Assembly (NCBI RefSeq): GCF_017498065.1
Contig: NZ_JAGDFX010000001.1
Span: 1-64,000, forward strand
From: Oceanisphaera pacifica
Lineage (GTDB): Bacteria; Pseudomonadota; Gammaproteobacteria; Enterobacterales; Aeromonadaceae
Length of the DNA stretch: 64,000 bases
Direction of reading: 5' to 3'
The translations under genes and the position numbers were made by a program. Positions within the stretch are counted from its first letter, which is position 1; each line of letters opens with the position of its first letter. Below are positions 7,453-18,461 of this stretch, piece after piece. The notes beneath the pieces are model-generated. The model saw only the letters and a list, made by a program, of their open reading frames with translations. It had not been told where the DNA came from and searched no databases.

Positions 7453-9837
7453 ATGAGAATACGGATTATCGGCTTACCGCTGTTGTTAATGTCAGGCTTG
7501 TCTCTGGCTCAAACTCAAGAAACAACAGCAGCTACCCAAGAAGCCGCCTTCAATTTTAGTCGCTGTTTTAGCCATGTACCGCTAAAAGTAGAGTCAACAT
7601 CAAGCCCCAATTCAGGCACTCATTCTGGCAATGGCAGCAATGCGCCTATTACCGTCACCGCAAAGACGTTAGACGCTACCCGTGATGGCAAAATTTTATA
7701 TAGCGGTGATGTTCATGTTGAACAAAATCAGCGCAAACTGAGTGCTGACTACCTTGAGTTAGAGCAACTGAGTCGCGATGTACTTGCCGAAGGCAATATT
7801 CATTATACTGATGGCGCCATTACTGTAGACAGCCAAGAGCGGCTGACCGGTAATCTCACTAGTAAAGACACGCAACTTGATGCAGCAAATTATCAATTTC
7901 ATGGCGAGCCTGGTCGCGGGCACGCTAAACAAGTTCGCTTAAGTGACAACACCAGCCAAGTTGACTTAACTGGCGCCAGCTATACTACTTGTCCACCTAA
8001 TGGAGAAGCTTGGCAGCTAAAAGCAAGTTCCGTAAAAGTTGAACAAGATGAAGTGTTTGGTGAAGCCTGGAATGCGGTATTGTGGCTAGGTGATGTGCCG
8101 GTATTTTATTTCCCCTACATTAAGTTTCCAGTTAAAGACGAGCGCCAAAGTGGCTTGTTATACCCAAGCTTTGAGTTTGGTGGCGATAATGGTACCGATA
8201 TTAGCCTGCCGTATTACTGGAATATTGCGCCGAATTACGACGCCACTTTTACGCCGCGCTATATGAAAAAACGCGGTACCATGGCGCAATTAGAGTTTCG
8301 ATACCTTCCTATTAAAGGACAAAGTGGTACTTTGTACGGTGAGTACTTATCAAGCGATGACGAATTGGATAAAACTCAATGGCAAGATGACCCACGCTGG
8401 TTATTTAGCTGGCGCCATAACGCCCGCTTCGATGATGCAGGCCATTGGCGTGCCAGTGCCAACTATACCAAGGTAGCCGACTGGGATAAGGAGTATTTCG
8501 ATGACTTTTCTCCACCGGTAGGTCAAATTGTTGATGATCAACTTATCCAATCATTTCGCGGTGGTTACTATGATAAACAGTGGCAATTAACCACAGAAAT
8601 TCGCGATTACCAAATTTTAAAACCCGATCTCCCCACCATGCCTTTTCAGCTGGCACCGAGCTTAGCGCTAACCAGCTATCAGGGTTTTGGCGATTTTGAT
8701 TTAGGGCTAGACAGCGAAATCACTCAGTTTAAAAATGATGGCGACCAAGTGTATGAAGCCACGCGCGTGCATATTGAACCTAAGCTCGTATATTCCATTG
8801 TTAATCAGCCGGGTGCTCAGCTAACAGCCGATATGGGGGCTTACTACACCCATTATGAGCAGGACGTTCCCGATACACTTTCTAGTTATTATCAAAACAA
8901 TTTGGGCTTTAGTGCCAATGAACTGGATAGCAGCGTCGATCGTCTTTTACCCCGATTACGCGTCAACGGCACCTTAGTATTTGACCGTGAAACTCAATGG
9001 TTTGAGCAAGATTTCACGCAAACCATAGAGCCACAGTTACAATATCTGTATGTGCCTTTTGAAGACCAAGATAATATTGGCCTATACGACACCACAGACA
9101 TGCGCCAAGATTATTACAGCCTGTTTAGTGATCGGCGTTATGCAGGGTTAGACCGCATTAGTGACGCCAACCAAATTACTGCCGGTTTCACCAGCCGTAT
9201 TTATGATGCTGAAAGCGTCGAGCGGTTGCGTTTAGCTATTGCGCAAACTTATAACTTTGTTTCACCACGGGTGCGGTTATTTCCAAATGATGAACCCAGT
9301 GATACAAAGCGTTCGTTTTTAACCTTTGAGGGTGATCTGAATGTTGACGGCGATTGGTTTATACATACCGAAGCACAGCAAGATACCCGCAATAAGCGTT
9401 TGGCCGCCGCGAATGTGACTTTAGAATATAATAATCAAGGTAACTTGGCACAATTGGGCTTTCGTCACTTAAATCAGACTTATTTCCCTGATGCCCGTTT
9501 AGATGATGATCTCAACCAGTTAGGGGGCACTTTCTCTTGGCCGCTAGATCCTCAGTGGCGCTTAATTGGTGGACATTATCGAGATATTGAACTCAATCGT
9601 AATATCGATACTCTGATAGGTCTGCGCTATGACTCTTGCTGCTGGGCAGTCAGCCTAGTGTGGGAGCAATCGCAAAAAGAACAAAAACAAACCAATCCAG
9701 GTGAAGTCGAGCAAGAAACGTTAATTGGCCTGCGGTTTGAACTCAAAGGGTTAAGCTCCTTAGCCACCGGTGACGGTAGTTTCACACCCGGTACCAACTT
9801 GCTACCTTATTATCGCCCCTTTAATTTAAATAATTAA
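7453..9837 (+). CDS. lptD: LPS-assembly outer-membrane protein LptD
   Basis: A 794-residue outer-membrane beta-barrel protein that, with LptE, inserts lipopolysaccharide into the outer leaflet. An N-terminal signal peptide (GLPLLLMSGLSLA) is followed by a periplasmic OstA-like domain (about residues 65-180) and the barrel. The four cysteines needed for the two disulfide bonds are present: C38, C180 and the adjacent pair C729-C730. This matches the E. coli C31, C173, C724 and C725 pattern. No strong ribosome binding site precedes the ATG. It heads a co-directional run lptD-surA-pdxA-rsmA-apaG-apaH. Confidence 0.97.
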   Translation: MRIRIIGLPLLLMSGLSLAQTQETTAATQEAAFNFSRCFSHVPLKVESTSSPNSGTHSGNGSNAPITVTAKTLDATRDGKILYSGDVHVEQNQRKLSADYLELEQLSRDVLAEGNIHYTDGAITVDSQERLTGNLTSKDTQLDAANYQFHGEPGRGHAKQVRLSDNTSQVDLTGASYTTCPPNGEAWQLKASSVKVEQDEVFGEAWNAVLWLGDVPVFYFPYIKFPVKDERQSGLLYPSFEFGGDNGTDISLPYYWNIAPNYDATFTPRYMKKRGTMAQLEFRYLPIKGQSGTLYGEYLSSDDELDKTQWQDDPRWLFSWRHNARFDDAGHWRASANYTKVADWDKEYFDDFSPPVGQIVDDQLIQSFRGGYYDKQWQLTTEIRDYQILKPDLPTMPFQLAPSLALTSYQGFGDFDLGLDSEITQFKNDGDQVYEATRVHIEPKLVYSIVNQPGAQLTADMGAYYTHYEQDVPDTLSSYYQNNLGFSANELDSSVDRLLPRLRVNGTLVFDRETQWFEQDFTQTIEPQLQYLYVPFEDQDNIGLYDTTDMRQDYYSLFSDRRYAGLDRISDANQITAGFTSRIYDAESVERLRLAIAQTYNFVSPRVRLFPNDEPSDTKRSFLTFEGDLNVDGDWFIHTEAQQDTRNKRLAAANVTLEYNNQGNLAQLGFRHLNQTYFPDARLDDDLNQLGGTFSWPLDPQWRLIGGHYRDIELNRNIDTLIGLRYDSCCWAVSLVWEQSQKEQKQTNPGEVEQETLIGLRFELKGLSSLATGDGSFTPGTNLLPYYRPFNLNN

Positions 9838-9859
9838 TTTTTATCGCACAGGATTTTTC

Positions 9860-11176
9860 ATGAATAAAAAATGTAAAAAGCTACTGATTGCCGCCAGCCT
9901 AAGCTTGCTATCAACCACTAGTCAAGCGGTTGAATTACTTGATAAAGTTGTGGCTGTAGTAGATAAAGATGTGGTATTGGAAAGCCAACTAAATGGCTTA
10001 GTTAGCCAAGTCAAAAATAGTGCTAACGCAGCAAAACAAGCCTTGCCCGATGAGCAAGCATTACGTAAACAAGCGCTCGATCGCCTGATCCTCGAAAGTT
10101 TGCAGTTACAAATGGCCGAACGTTTAGGGCTACAAATTACCGATACTCAATTAGAGCAAGCCATTACTAATATGGCGCGCAGCCAAGGTAAAACACCTGA
10201 GCAGTTGCGAGCAAGCATCAAAGATCAAGGCATCACTTATAGTCAATTTAGAGAGCAAATACGTAACGAGATTTTACTCAGTGAATTAGCCCGTAATCAG
10301 GTTCGCCGCCGTATTAATATTTCTGATCAAGAAGTAAAACAAGTGGTACAAATGCTAAAAGAGCAAGGCCAAGCACAGCAAGGCTATCAAGTAGGTAATA
10401 TTTTGCTGCCACTGCCAACCGATCCCAGTACCCAGCAGCTTCGCAAAGCAAGCAGCCAAGCTGAAAAACTCATTAAACAGCTTAAGCAAGGCCAAGACTT
10501 TCGCCAGCTCGCCATTGCCAATAGTGCTGGTCCTAAAGCATTAGAAGGCGGCGACTGGGGTATGATGGGCATTAATGAAATGCCTTCCTTATTCAGCGAA
10601 GCGGTGAAGAATAATCAGAAGGGTGATATTATTGGTCCTATTCGCTCCGGTGCCGGTTTGCACATTCTCACTATTTTTGATGTGCAAGGTGATACAAGCC
10701 AAACCGTACAAGCAGTAGAAGTACGTGCGCGTCATATTTTGCTTAAGCCCTCTATTATAATGAGCGAAGACAAAGCTCAGTCGATGCTGAGCGATTTTGC
10801 TCAATCTCTTAAGGCGGGAACGGCAAATTTTGCTCAATTAGCAGAGCAATATTCTGAAGACCCTGGCTCTGCCATTAACGGCGGTGACCTTGGCTGGGCG
10901 GTACCAGACATGTATGTGAGCAGCTTTCGTGACACCGTCAACCACCTTAAAGTGGGCGAGCTGAGTGAGCCTTTCCGATCTGAACATGGTTGGCATTTAG
11001 TGAAGCTTGAAGATAAGCGCGTAACAGATGCCACCGAACAAGCAGGCGAACAGCGTGCTTACAAACTCATTTTTAATCGTCGCTTTAGTGAAGAAGTGCA
11101 AACTTGGCTCGACGAGCTCAAGGATGAAGCCTATATCCGTATTGTCGACACCCAATTATCAAACGGTGACCTGTGA
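9860..11176 (+). CDS. surA: Periplasmic chaperone and peptidyl-prolyl isomerase SurA
   Basis: A 438-residue periplasmic chaperone for outer-membrane porins and LptD. The signal peptide ends at about SQA (residue 23). A SurA N-terminal helical domain follows (about 24-170), then two parvulin-type rotamase domains at about 176-274 and 287-388; the second begins with the classical ARHILLK. The region [10 protein letters not shown]-like ([19 protein letters not shown]) is typical of parvulins. The stop codon overlaps the pdxA GTG start by four bases, giving translational coupling. AGGA precedes the ATG. Confidence 0.97.
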   Translation: MNKKCKKLLIAASLSLLSTTSQAVELLDKVVAVVDKDVVLESQLNGLVSQVKNSANAAKQALPDEQALRKQALDRLILESLQLQMAERLGLQITDTQLEQAITNMARSQGKTPEQLRASIKDQGITYSQFREQIRNEILLSELARNQVRRRINISDQEVKQVVQMLKEQGQAQQGYQVGNILLPLPTDPSTQQLRKASSQAEKLIKQLKQGQDFRQLAIANSAGPKALEGGDWGMMGINEMPSLFSEAVKNNQKGDIIGPIRSGAGLHILTIFDVQGDTSQTVQAVEVRARHILLKPSIIMSEDKAQSMLSDFAQSLKAGTANFAQLAEQYSEDPGSAINGGDLGWAVPDMYVSSFRDTVNHLKVGELSEPFRSEHGWHLVKLEDKRVTDATEQAGEQRAYKLIFNRRFSEEVQTWLDELKDEAYIRIVDTQLSNGDL

Positions 11177-12162
11177 TTTGTAAACGTATAGCAATAACAC
11201 CTGGCGAACCCGCCGGCATTGGCCCTGAGCTGATGCTGGCATTAGCCTCACAAGATTGGCCAGTAGAGCTGGTCGTCATTGCTGATCCTGAGTTGATTCA
11301 GGATCGAGCCAAGGCGTTAGGTAAGCCGTTAACTCTTATCCCTTATCAAGCTGATAAAGCACCCAAGCCACAACGTGCCGGCACGCTCACCATAGCACCG
11401 GTCACATTAGCTAAGCCCGCCACGCCTGGCGTGCTGGATGAGGCTAATGGCTTATATGTGCTTGAGACCCTAAAGCGCGCCTCAGACGGTAATATGAGCG
11501 GTGAATTTGCCGCCGTAGTCACCGGCCCTGTACATAAAGGCATTATTAACAAAGCCGGTGTCTCTTTTAGTGGTCACACTGAGTTTTTTGCTCAACAAGC
11601 CAATGTACCCGATGTGGTGATGCTGCTGGCTGCCCCCGGTTTACGGGTGGCACAAGTGACCACCCATATTCCATTGGCATATGTGGCCAAGGCGATAACT
11701 GAAGATAGACTGACCAAAATTATTCGCATTCTTCATGCCGAATTACAGAGCAAATTTGCCCTACCTAATCCGCGCATTTATGTGTGTGGGCTTAACCCTC
11801 ACGCCGGGGAAGATGGTCACCTTGGGCGTGAAGAGCTGGATATTATTATTCCAACCCTCGACACGCTTAGAGCCGAAGGTATGGAGCTAATCGGGCCGGT
11901 ATCGGCAGATACCGCCTTTCAGCCTAAGTATATGGAAAATGCTGATGCGTACTTGGCCATGTATCATGATCAAGGTTTACCGGTACTTAAATATATAGGC
12001 TTTAGCCAAGCGGTGAATATTACGCTCGGCTTACCTTTTATTCGTACCTCTGTGGATCACGGTACCGCATTAGAAATAGCCGGAACAGACAAAATCGATG
12101 CGGGCAGCATGCTGTGCGCACTTAATCAAGCCATTGATATGATAAGAAAACGCGATGAATAG
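11173..12162 (+). CDS. pdxA: 4-hydroxythreonine-4-phosphate dehydrogenase PdxA
   Basis: A 329-residue enzyme of pyridoxal 5'-phosphate synthesis that oxidises 4-phosphohydroxy-L-threonine. It starts with GTG inside the surA stop (GTGA overlap). Family signatures are [12 protein letters not shown] at the N-terminus, [23 protein letters not shown] and [12 protein letters not shown]; the three His residues in the last three motifs are the expected divalent-metal ligands. The end overlaps rsmA by eight bases. surA, pdxA and rsmA are adjacent in E. coli as well. Confidence 0.97.
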   Translation: MICKRIAITPGEPAGIGPELMLALASQDWPVELVVIADPELIQDRAKALGKPLTLIPYQADKAPKPQRAGTLTIAPVTLAKPATPGVLDEANGLYVLETLKRASDGNMSGEFAAVVTGPVHKGIINKAGVSFSGHTEFFAQQANVPDVVMLLAAPGLRVAQVTTHIPLAYVAKAITEDRLTKIIRILHAELQSKFALPNPRIYVCGLNPHAGEDGHLGREELDIIIPTLDTLRAEGMELIGPVSADTAFQPKYMENADAYLAMYHDQGLPVLKYIGFSQAVNITLGLPFIRTSVDHGTALEIAGTDKIDAGSMLCALNQAIDMIRKRDE

Positions 12163-12961
12163 TAAGGTTCACCAAGGGCACAAAGCCCGTAAACGCTTTG
12201 GTCAAAATTTTTTACACGATGATTATGTGATTGACCAAATTGTGGATGCCATACACCCTAGTAATGACTTTACTATGGTGGAAATTGGCCCAGGGCTTGG
12301 GGCGCTCACAGGCCCAGTCTGCGATCGTATCGCAACATTAAATGTAGTGGAGTTAGACCGAGATTTAGCGGCACGCCTAGCCACGCATCCTTTCTTAAAA
12401 GACAAACTGGCTATTCATCAAGCCGACGCCATGAAGTTTGATTTTACCCAGCTTAAAGAGCCGGGTAAAAAGTTGAAAATATTTGGCAACTTGCCTTACA
12501 ACATTTCAACACAGCTCATGTTTCATTTGTTTGAGTTTGCAGCAGATGTAGAAGACATGCATTTTATGCTGCAAAAAGAAGTGGTGAATCGGTTGGCTGC
12601 GGGCCCAGGTAGCAAAACCTATGGTCGCCTCAGTGTGATGGCACAATATTATTGCCAAGTAGTGCCGGTGCTAGAAGTCGGCCCAGAGGCCTTTAAGCCT
12701 GCGCCCAAAGTAGACTCGGCCGTGGTTAAATTGCTGCCCTACGCAACACCACCGCACCCAGTGGATGATATTCGCTGTTTATCGCGTATTACCGCCGATG
12801 CCTTTGGTAAAAGACGCAAAACCATTCGTAATAGCCTAAGCCATTTATTTAGCGCAGAGCAGCTAACCGAGCTTGGACTTGACCCGTCGGCACGCCCAGA
12901 GCAACTCACATTAGTGCAGTATGTTGTTTTGGCCAATGCCTTGGCCAATCGCAAGGAGTAA
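12155..12961 (+). CDS. rsmA: 16S rRNA (adenine1518/1519-N6) dimethyltransferase RsmA (KsgA)
   Basis: A 268-residue S-adenosylmethionine-dependent enzyme that dimethylates two adjacent adenines in the 3' hairpin of 16S rRNA during late 30S maturation. The N-terminal RFGQNFL is characteristic. Motif I is [10 protein letters not shown] at residues 43-52, and the catalytic motif IV is NLPYN at 112-116. It overlaps pdxA by eight bases and is followed by apaG after two bases, with AAGGAG for apaG inside its own end. The operon order pdxA-rsmA-apaG-apaH is the enteric one. Confidence 0.97.
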   Translation: MNSKVHQGHKARKRFGQNFLHDDYVIDQIVDAIHPSNDFTMVEIGPGLGALTGPVCDRIATLNVVELDRDLAARLATHPFLKDKLAIHQADAMKFDFTQLKEPGKKLKIFGNLPYNISTQLMFHLFEFAADVEDMHFMLQKEVVNRLAAGPGSKTYGRLSVMAQYYCQVVPVLEVGPEAFKPAPKVDSAVVKLLPYATPPHPVDDIRCLSRITADAFGKRRKTIRNSLSHLFSAEQLTELGLDPSARPEQLTLVQYVVLANALANRKE

Positions 12962-12963
12962 TA

Positions 12964-13338
12964 ATGACCCCCGATGCTATTCACATTACCACTGTGCCAC
13001 ATTATTTAGCCGAGCGTTCTACGCCCGATGAGCAAAATTATGTGTTTGCCTACACCATTACCATTGCCAATAAAGGCGAAAAGCCGGTGACCTTAGTTAG
13101 CAGAAGCTGGATAATTACCGATGCTAACGGTAAAAAAGTAGAGGTGGCAGGCAGCGGTGTGGTGGGCGAGCAGCCAACAATAGTACCGGGTACTGAGTTT
13201 ACTTATACCAGTGGCGTAAGCCTAGCAACAGAAGTGGGGGTAATGGAGGGCAGTTACACCATGCGCCAAAAAGACGGCCAAGAGTTTGACGCCCCTATTG
13301 CCCCCTTTCGTCTCGCCTTACCTAATCTCATTCACTAA
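12964..13338 (+). CDS. apaG: ApaG family protein
   Basis: A 124-residue protein of the ApaG/F-box-A fold family. It has the conserved FAYTITIANKG and the central SRSWIITDANG segment, followed by the glycine-rich VVGEQP turn and the typical YTSG and MEGSY motifs. ApaG is a small beta-sandwich protein of uncertain role, co-transcribed with apaH. The stop overlaps the apaH ATG (TAATG), so translation is likely coupled. Confidence 0.94.
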   Translation: MTPDAIHITTVPHYLAERSTPDEQNYVFAYTITIANKGEKPVTLVSRSWIITDANGKKVEVAGSGVVGEQPTIVPGTEFTYTSGVSLATEVGVMEGSYTMRQKDGQEFDAPIAPFRLALPNLIH

Positions 13339-14195
13339 TGGCTAATTATGTGATTGGCGATCTACAAGGTTGCCTCAATGAGCTTAACTGGCTATTAGCC
13401 AAGGTAGGCTTTAATCCTTCACGGGATCATTTATGGCTAACCGGTGATCTCGTTGCCCGAGGCCCAGATTCTCTAGGTTGTTTGCGCCGCGTGATGGCCT
13501 TAGGTAATGCAGCCACAACGGTACTGGGCAATCACGACTTACATCTATTAGCCGTGGCCAATGGTATTGGCAAGCCTAATCCCGCCGATAAGATCAGCCC
13601 TATCTTACAAGCCGCGGATGGTCGTGATCTGCTTTATTGGTTACGCCAACAACCGCTATTAGTTGAGCATACATCAGCCAAGCTTTCGCCAGCATCAATA
13701 ACAGACAGCCCTGATAATACTGAGTTTGTCATGACCCATGCCGGTATTCCGCCGCAGTGGAATATTGAGCAAGCAAGAGCGGCAGCACGCAGTGCAGAGA
13801 GTGAATTGCGCTCAGAGCATTATCAAGAACGCTTAGCACAAATGTATGGCAATGAGCCAAATGATTGGCAAGCCTCGCTTTCAGAGGTTGAACAGCTACG
13901 CTTCACCATTAATGCTTTTACCCGCATGCGCTTGTGCCACAAAAATGGTCAATTAGACTTTGCCCACAAAGCCACATTAAACGATGCCCCTGCTCATTTA
14001 GTACCTTGGTTTAGCTTGCGCAACGATCACCAAGATCCGCCGCTGATCTTTGGTCATTGGGCGGCATTAGAAGGTCAATGCGAGGTGAGTAATGTCTATG
14101 CACTGGATACTGGATGTGTTTGGGGCGGAAGTATGACCTTATTATGTTGGGAAACCGGCGAGCGCATCACCACCCCTTGCCCAGTATATGCTTAA
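13338..14195 (+). CDS. apaH: Diadenosine tetraphosphatase ApaH
   Basis: A 285-residue metallophosphoesterase that splits Ap4A symmetrically into two ADP. The first metal motif reads GDLQGC (residues 7-12), where E. coli has a His in place of Gln (GDVHGC). The other motifs are intact: GDLVARGPDSLG (36-47) and GNHDLH (64-69), with THAGIPPQW further on. The Gln in the first motif deserves note because the corresponding His is usually a metal ligand. It ends the lptD operon and converges on folA over a strong hairpin. Confidence 0.95.
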   Translation: MANYVIGDLQGCLNELNWLLAKVGFNPSRDHLWLTGDLVARGPDSLGCLRRVMALGNAATTVLGNHDLHLLAVANGIGKPNPADKISPILQAADGRDLLYWLRQQPLLVEHTSAKLSPASITDSPDNTEFVMTHAGIPPQWNIEQARAAARSAESELRSEHYQERLAQMYGNEPNDWQASLSEVEQLRFTINAFTRMRLCHKNGQLDFAHKATLNDAPAHLVPWFSLRNDHQDPPLIFGHWAALEGQCEVSNVYALDTGCVWGGSMTLLCWETGERITTPCPVYA

Positions 14196-14314
14196 AATAA
14201 AGCTGGAAGCCTTAAGCTAGAAGCGATCAATTAAGTACAAACATGAGTGATCAGTAAACAGTAAAAATAAAGCCGGAAGAAAACACCACTTGGCTTTTCT
14301 TCCGGCTTCTAGCT
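14196..14314. repeat. Repeat of the GCCGGAAG family between apaH and folA
   Basis: The convergent gap contains AAGCTGGAAGCCTTAAGCTAG, then the strong hairpin at 14270-14308 and a tail CTTCTAGCTTTAAGCTT. The same tail, with one change, ends the palindrome of the 153-bp repeats at 18019-18171 and 50337-50489. Confidence 0.65.
14270..14308. terminator. Bidirectional terminator between apaH and folA
   Basis: A perfect 14-bp stem (AAGCCGGAAGAAAA at 14270-14283 and TTTTCTTCCGGCTT at 14295-14308) encloses an 11-base loop. T- and A-rich ends are part of the stem. It lies between convergent genes and would stop transcription from either side. It is itself a member of a dispersed repeat family. Confidence 0.7.
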
Positions 14315-14800
14315 TTAAGCTTTCTTTTCATAAACTTGAAATCGGCAATCGTATTGATTGCGCTCATCCGCTAGTTGTATTTCTTCAGACTGAAACTGCC
14401 AGTCTTCAACATGAAAAGGAAAATACGTATCCCCCTCTATGTCCGCCTCTATTCTAGTTAAGTAAAGGCGCTGGGTTAAAGGCAACATGGCTTGGTATAG
14501 CGCCCCACCGCCCATCACCATTACCTCAGTTTCATTCTGCAATAATGCCAAGGCTGCTTCAGGTGAGTTTACTAACTCAGTGCCCGCGGGCGCCTGAGTT
14601 AAGCTGCGGCTCACAATCACATTACGTCGCCCAGGCAAAGGTTTACCGATAGACTCAAAGGTATTACGCCCCATGACTATCGGTTTGCCTAGGGTTGTTT
14701 GCTTAAAGTAGGCCAAATCCATCGGCAAATGCCACGGCATGTCGTTATCTTTGCCGATCACACCATTACGAGTCATGGCCACTATCATAGAAACTAACAT
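14315..14800 (-). CDS. folA: Dihydrofolate reductase
   Basis: A 161-residue type I dihydrofolate reductase, which reduces dihydrofolate with NADPH. Visible signatures are MIVAMTRNGVIGKDNDMPWHLP at the N-terminus, with the catalytic Asp in MPWHLPMDL at about residue 28, VMGRNTFESIGKPLPGR, and MVMGGGALY for NADPH binding. It begins three bases after the obgE stop, so the two genes are probably co-transcribed. The convergent apaH/folA pairing is the same as in E. coli, but the obgE partner is not. Confidence 0.97.
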   Translation of the reverse strand: MLVSMIVAMTRNGVIGKDNDMPWHLPMDLAYFKQTTLGKPIVMGRNTFESIGKPLPGRRNVIVSRSLTQAPAGTELVNSPEAALALLQNETEVMVMGGGALYQAMLPLTQRLYLTRIEADIEGDTYFPFHVEDWQFQSEEIQLADERNQYDCRFQVYEKKA

Positions 14801-14803
14801 AGG

Positions 14804-16076
<1,273 letters not shown>

Positions 16077-16091
16077 TAATCAGCTTGATGC

Positions 16092-16349
16092 TTACTCAGC
16101 GTCAATGCTTACGAACTTGCGGTTATTAGGACCTTTAACCTCAAACTTCACCTTGCCTGTAGCTTTGGCGAATAGAGTGTGGTCTTTACCTAAGCCTACG
16201 TTGTCGCCGGCGTGGAAGCGAGTTCCACGTTGACGAACGATGATGTTGCCCGCCAGGACATTTTCACCGCCGTAGCGCTTAACACCAAGACGTTTACTTT
16301 CTGAATCGCGACCGTTACGAGTAGAGCCGCCTGCTTTTTTCGATGCCAT
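16092..16349 (-). CDS. rpmA: 50S ribosomal protein L27
   Basis: An 85-residue L27 with the conserved [19 protein letters not shown] start and the [21 protein letters not shown]-like core. The N-terminal tail reaches towards the peptidyl-transferase centre. Here residue 3 is Ser (MASKKAGG), where most enteric L27 proteins have His. It follows rplU by 15 bases in the universal rplU-rpmA order and ends at a strong terminator. Confidence 0.97.
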   Translation of the reverse strand: MASKKAGGSTRNGRDSESKRLGVKRYGGENVLAGNIIVRQRGTRFHAGDNVGLGKDHTLFAKATGKVKFEVKGPNNRKFVSIDAE

Positions 16350-16364
16350 GGAACTTTACTCCCC

Positions 16365-16676
16365 TTAAGCGCTAATAGCAGTGATTTTCACTTCGGTGAA
16401 CCACTGACGATGACCTTGCTGTTTACGTGAATGCTTACGACGACGGAACTTAACGATCTTAACTTTTTTGCCACGACCGTGAGTTACTACTTCAGCAACT
16501 ACTTTGCTACCGTCAACGTAAGGAACGCCAACTTTAACGTCTTCACCTTGAGCAACCATAAGTACTTTGTCGAATTCGACAGAAGCACCAGTTTCAACGT
16601 CTAGCTTTTCTAGACGAAGCACCTGCCCTTCGGCTACACGGTGCTGTTTTCCGCCGCTTTGGATTACCGCGTACAT
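16365..16676 (-). CDS. rplU: 50S ribosomal protein L21
   Basis: A 103-residue L21, the same length as in E. coli, with [14 protein letters not shown] at the start and the basic [19 protein letters not shown] segment that binds 23S rRNA. It is the first gene of the rplU-rpmA operon and is divergent from ispB. A promoter with a good -10 lies about 75 bp upstream. Confidence 0.98.
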   Translation of the reverse strand: MYAVIQSGGKQHRVAEGQVLRLEKLDVETGASVEFDKVLMVAQGEDVKVGVPYVDGSKVVAEVVTHGRGKKVKIVKFRRRKHSRKQQGHRQWFTEVKITAISA

Positions 16677-16750
16677 GATTTTAACTCCGAATTATTGGCA
16701 CATATACCCTCTTACGGGTGTGCACTTAAACTGTTCTACAATGGTCGCGT

Positions 16751-16779
16751 ATTGTACGCAGATTGCGAGGACGAGACAA
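16751..16779 (-). promoter_or_regulatory. Predicted rplU-rpmA promoter
   Basis: On the minus strand TTGTCT (16774-16779) and TACAAT (16751-16756) are separated by 17 bases. The leader of about 70 nucleotides before rplU contains an imperfect hairpin around CACCCGTAAGAGGGTG. Confidence 0.65.
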
Positions 16780-16911
16780 GAGCGAACACATAAAAAAATG
16801 CGTCTTCTCTTATAAGCTGCCAAAGCACGCCTTGGTCGCTTTAACCCGATGCGAAATCATGTAAAATCAAGGCCTCACTGATCTTAGACTGCGTTGTTTG
16901 GCTATCACTTT

Positions 16912-17886
16912 ATGGTAAATATTAATAAAATAAAACAATTAACCGAGCAAGATATGCAATCGGTGAATCACTTGATTATGTCGCGCTTACAATCAGACGT
17001 GGCATTAATTAATCAACTAGGCCTGTATATTGTAGGTGCAGGCGGCAAACGCATGCGGCCACAGCTAACTGTGCTAGCAGCGCGCGCCTTAGGTTATCAA
17101 GGCGAGGCACACATCACCTTAGCCGCCATTATTGAGTTTATTCATACTGCTACTTTATTACACGATGATGTAGTGGATGAGTCAGACTTGCGCCGCGGCC
17201 GAGACACTGCTAATGCGCTATTTGGTAATGCCGCCAGCGTTTTAGTGGGGGACTTTCTTTACACGCGCGCCTTTCAGATGATGACTGAACTCGACAATAT
17301 GCGCATTATGAATATTCTCAGTGATGCCACCAATATTATTGCCGAAGGCGAAGTATTGCAGCTAATGAACTGCAACGATCCCGATACCACTCAAGAAAGC
17401 TATATGCAGGTGATTTACTGCAAAACCGCTAAACTGTTTGAAGCCGCCACGCGTCTTGCCGCCGTGCTCACCCACCAAACTCCTGATGTTGAACAAGCCA
17501 TGCTCGATTACGGCAAGTATTTAGGGACAGCATTTCAGTTGGTGGATGATATTATGGATTACAGTTCAGACAGCCAGAACATGGGTAAGAACGTGGGGGA
17601 TGACTTAGCCGAAGGTAAGCCCACCCTGCCGCTGCTGCGCGCGATGGAGGTGGGTAATGACGCTCAGCGCAATCGTATACGAGAGGCCATTGCAGAGCGT
17701 AATGGTATGGATCACCTTGAAGAAATCTTGGGCATTTTGGCAGACACCCAAGCTTTAGAATATAGCCAGCAACAAGCCGAGCTTGAAGCACAAAAGGCAA
17801 TTGATAGCTTAAGTATTTTACCTGACTCTGAGCACAAACAAGCCTTAATCGACTTGGCTCACCTGGCAGTATCGCGTAACGCTTGA
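16912..17886 (+). CDS. ispB: Octaprenyl diphosphate synthase IspB
   Basis: A 324-residue trans-polyprenyl synthase that builds the C40 side chain of ubiquinone and menaquinone from farnesyl diphosphate and isopentenyl diphosphate. The two Asp-rich motifs are LHDDVVDESD and QLVDDIMDYSSD, with GGKRMRP near the N-terminus. I chose the ATG at 16912 over a TTG six codons upstream because it aligns with E. coli IspB (323 residues). Shine-Dalgarno sequences are weak for both. It is divergent from rplU, as in E. coli. Confidence 0.95.
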   Translation: MVNINKIKQLTEQDMQSVNHLIMSRLQSDVALINQLGLYIVGAGGKRMRPQLTVLAARALGYQGEAHITLAAIIEFIHTATLLHDDVVDESDLRRGRDTANALFGNAASVLVGDFLYTRAFQMMTELDNMRIMNILSDATNIIAEGEVLQLMNCNDPDTTQESYMQVIYCKTAKLFEAATRLAAVLTHQTPDVEQAMLDYGKYLGTAFQLVDDIMDYSSDSQNMGKNVGDDLAEGKPTLPLLRAMEVGNDAQRNRIREAIAERNGMDHLEEILGILADTQALEYSQQQAELEAQKAIDSLSILPDSEHKQALIDLAHLAVSRNA

Positions 17887-18018
17887 TTACCAACACCGAG
17901 CGCCCCTCCTTTTGGGGAGCGGTTGGATATAAGCTGTCAGTAAAAAAACTCCAACCAATCTGTTTGGGGTTTATTTTTTGTAGGGGCGAATTTATTCGCA
18001 CAAAAACGATAGCGCCAA

Positions 18019-18171
18019 GCGTATAGAAAGCCGGAAGCTTAGAGCTGGAAGCGGTAAGCTAAACAAAAACACTGAGGCACTTTTATTTTTGGTTTTACTT
18101 CCGGCTTCTAGCTTCAAGCTTATTACTGTCTGTTAAATGGATTGCCACGTCGTTGCACTCCTCGCAATGAC
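18019..18171 (+). repeat. 153-bp repeat, copy 1 (inverted copy at 50337-50489)
   Basis: Begins GCGTATAGAAAGCCGGAAGC and ends with the TGGATTGCC...CAATGAC word. The reverse complement of 50337-50489 has the same length and differs at only about three positions. Inside, GCCGGAAGCTTAGAGCTGGAAG and CTTCCGGCTTCTAGCTTCAAG can pair into a long hairpin. Confidence 0.85.
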
Positions 18172-18275
18172 CCAAAGGCAATGATGAATGTTGGATTTTG
18201 AATATTAAATTAACTGACAAACACTCAATTCTGCTCTCGCCCTTACGCTGTCATTGCGAGGCACGAAGCAATCCA
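18138..18275 (+). repeat. 138-bp MITE-like element, copy 1
   Basis: Bounded by TGGATTGCC...CAATGAC at the left and GTCATTGC...GCAATCCA at the right, which are imperfect terminal inverted repeats of about 26-34 bp. The interior is AT-rich and has no gene. Copy 2 at 43768-43905 has the same length and about four mismatches; similarity runs on for roughly 25 bp on the right. Confidence 0.85.
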
Positions 18276-18387
18276 TTTCAAAAGAAAGCGCTACATCTAA
18301 CGCTGACCGCGTTACGTTAAAGAAAAAAACACTGTTTGTTCTCTTTTCGTACGGCGTATAACGTAAAGCGTACAGCAATCCATTAGA

Positions 18388-18421
18388 TGGATTGCCGCGT
18401 CGTTGCACTCCTCGCAATGAC
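18388..18421 (+). repeat. Solo TGGATTGCC...CAATGAC repeat
   Basis: A 34-bp copy identical to 552-585, without the rest of the 138-bp element, placed just before the purA terminator. Confidence 0.8.
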
Positions 18422-18432
18422 CCACACTTAAA

Positions 18433-18461
18433 AAAACGCCAGCTCATTGAGCTGGCGTTTT
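18433..18461 (-). terminator. Rho-independent terminator after purA
   Basis: A near-perfect palindrome AAACGCCAGCTCA / TGAGCTGGCGTTT ends in a run of T on the minus strand, 17 bases past the purA stop. Confidence 0.85.

Noticed and set aside
17552-18001. 149-residue open frame antisense to the end of ispB
   Set aside because: It is opposite ispB, a well-conserved gene, and has no recognisable protein features.
18205-18447. 80-residue open frame between ispB and purA
   Set aside because: It translates the 138-bp repeat and the purA terminator; composition follows the repeats.
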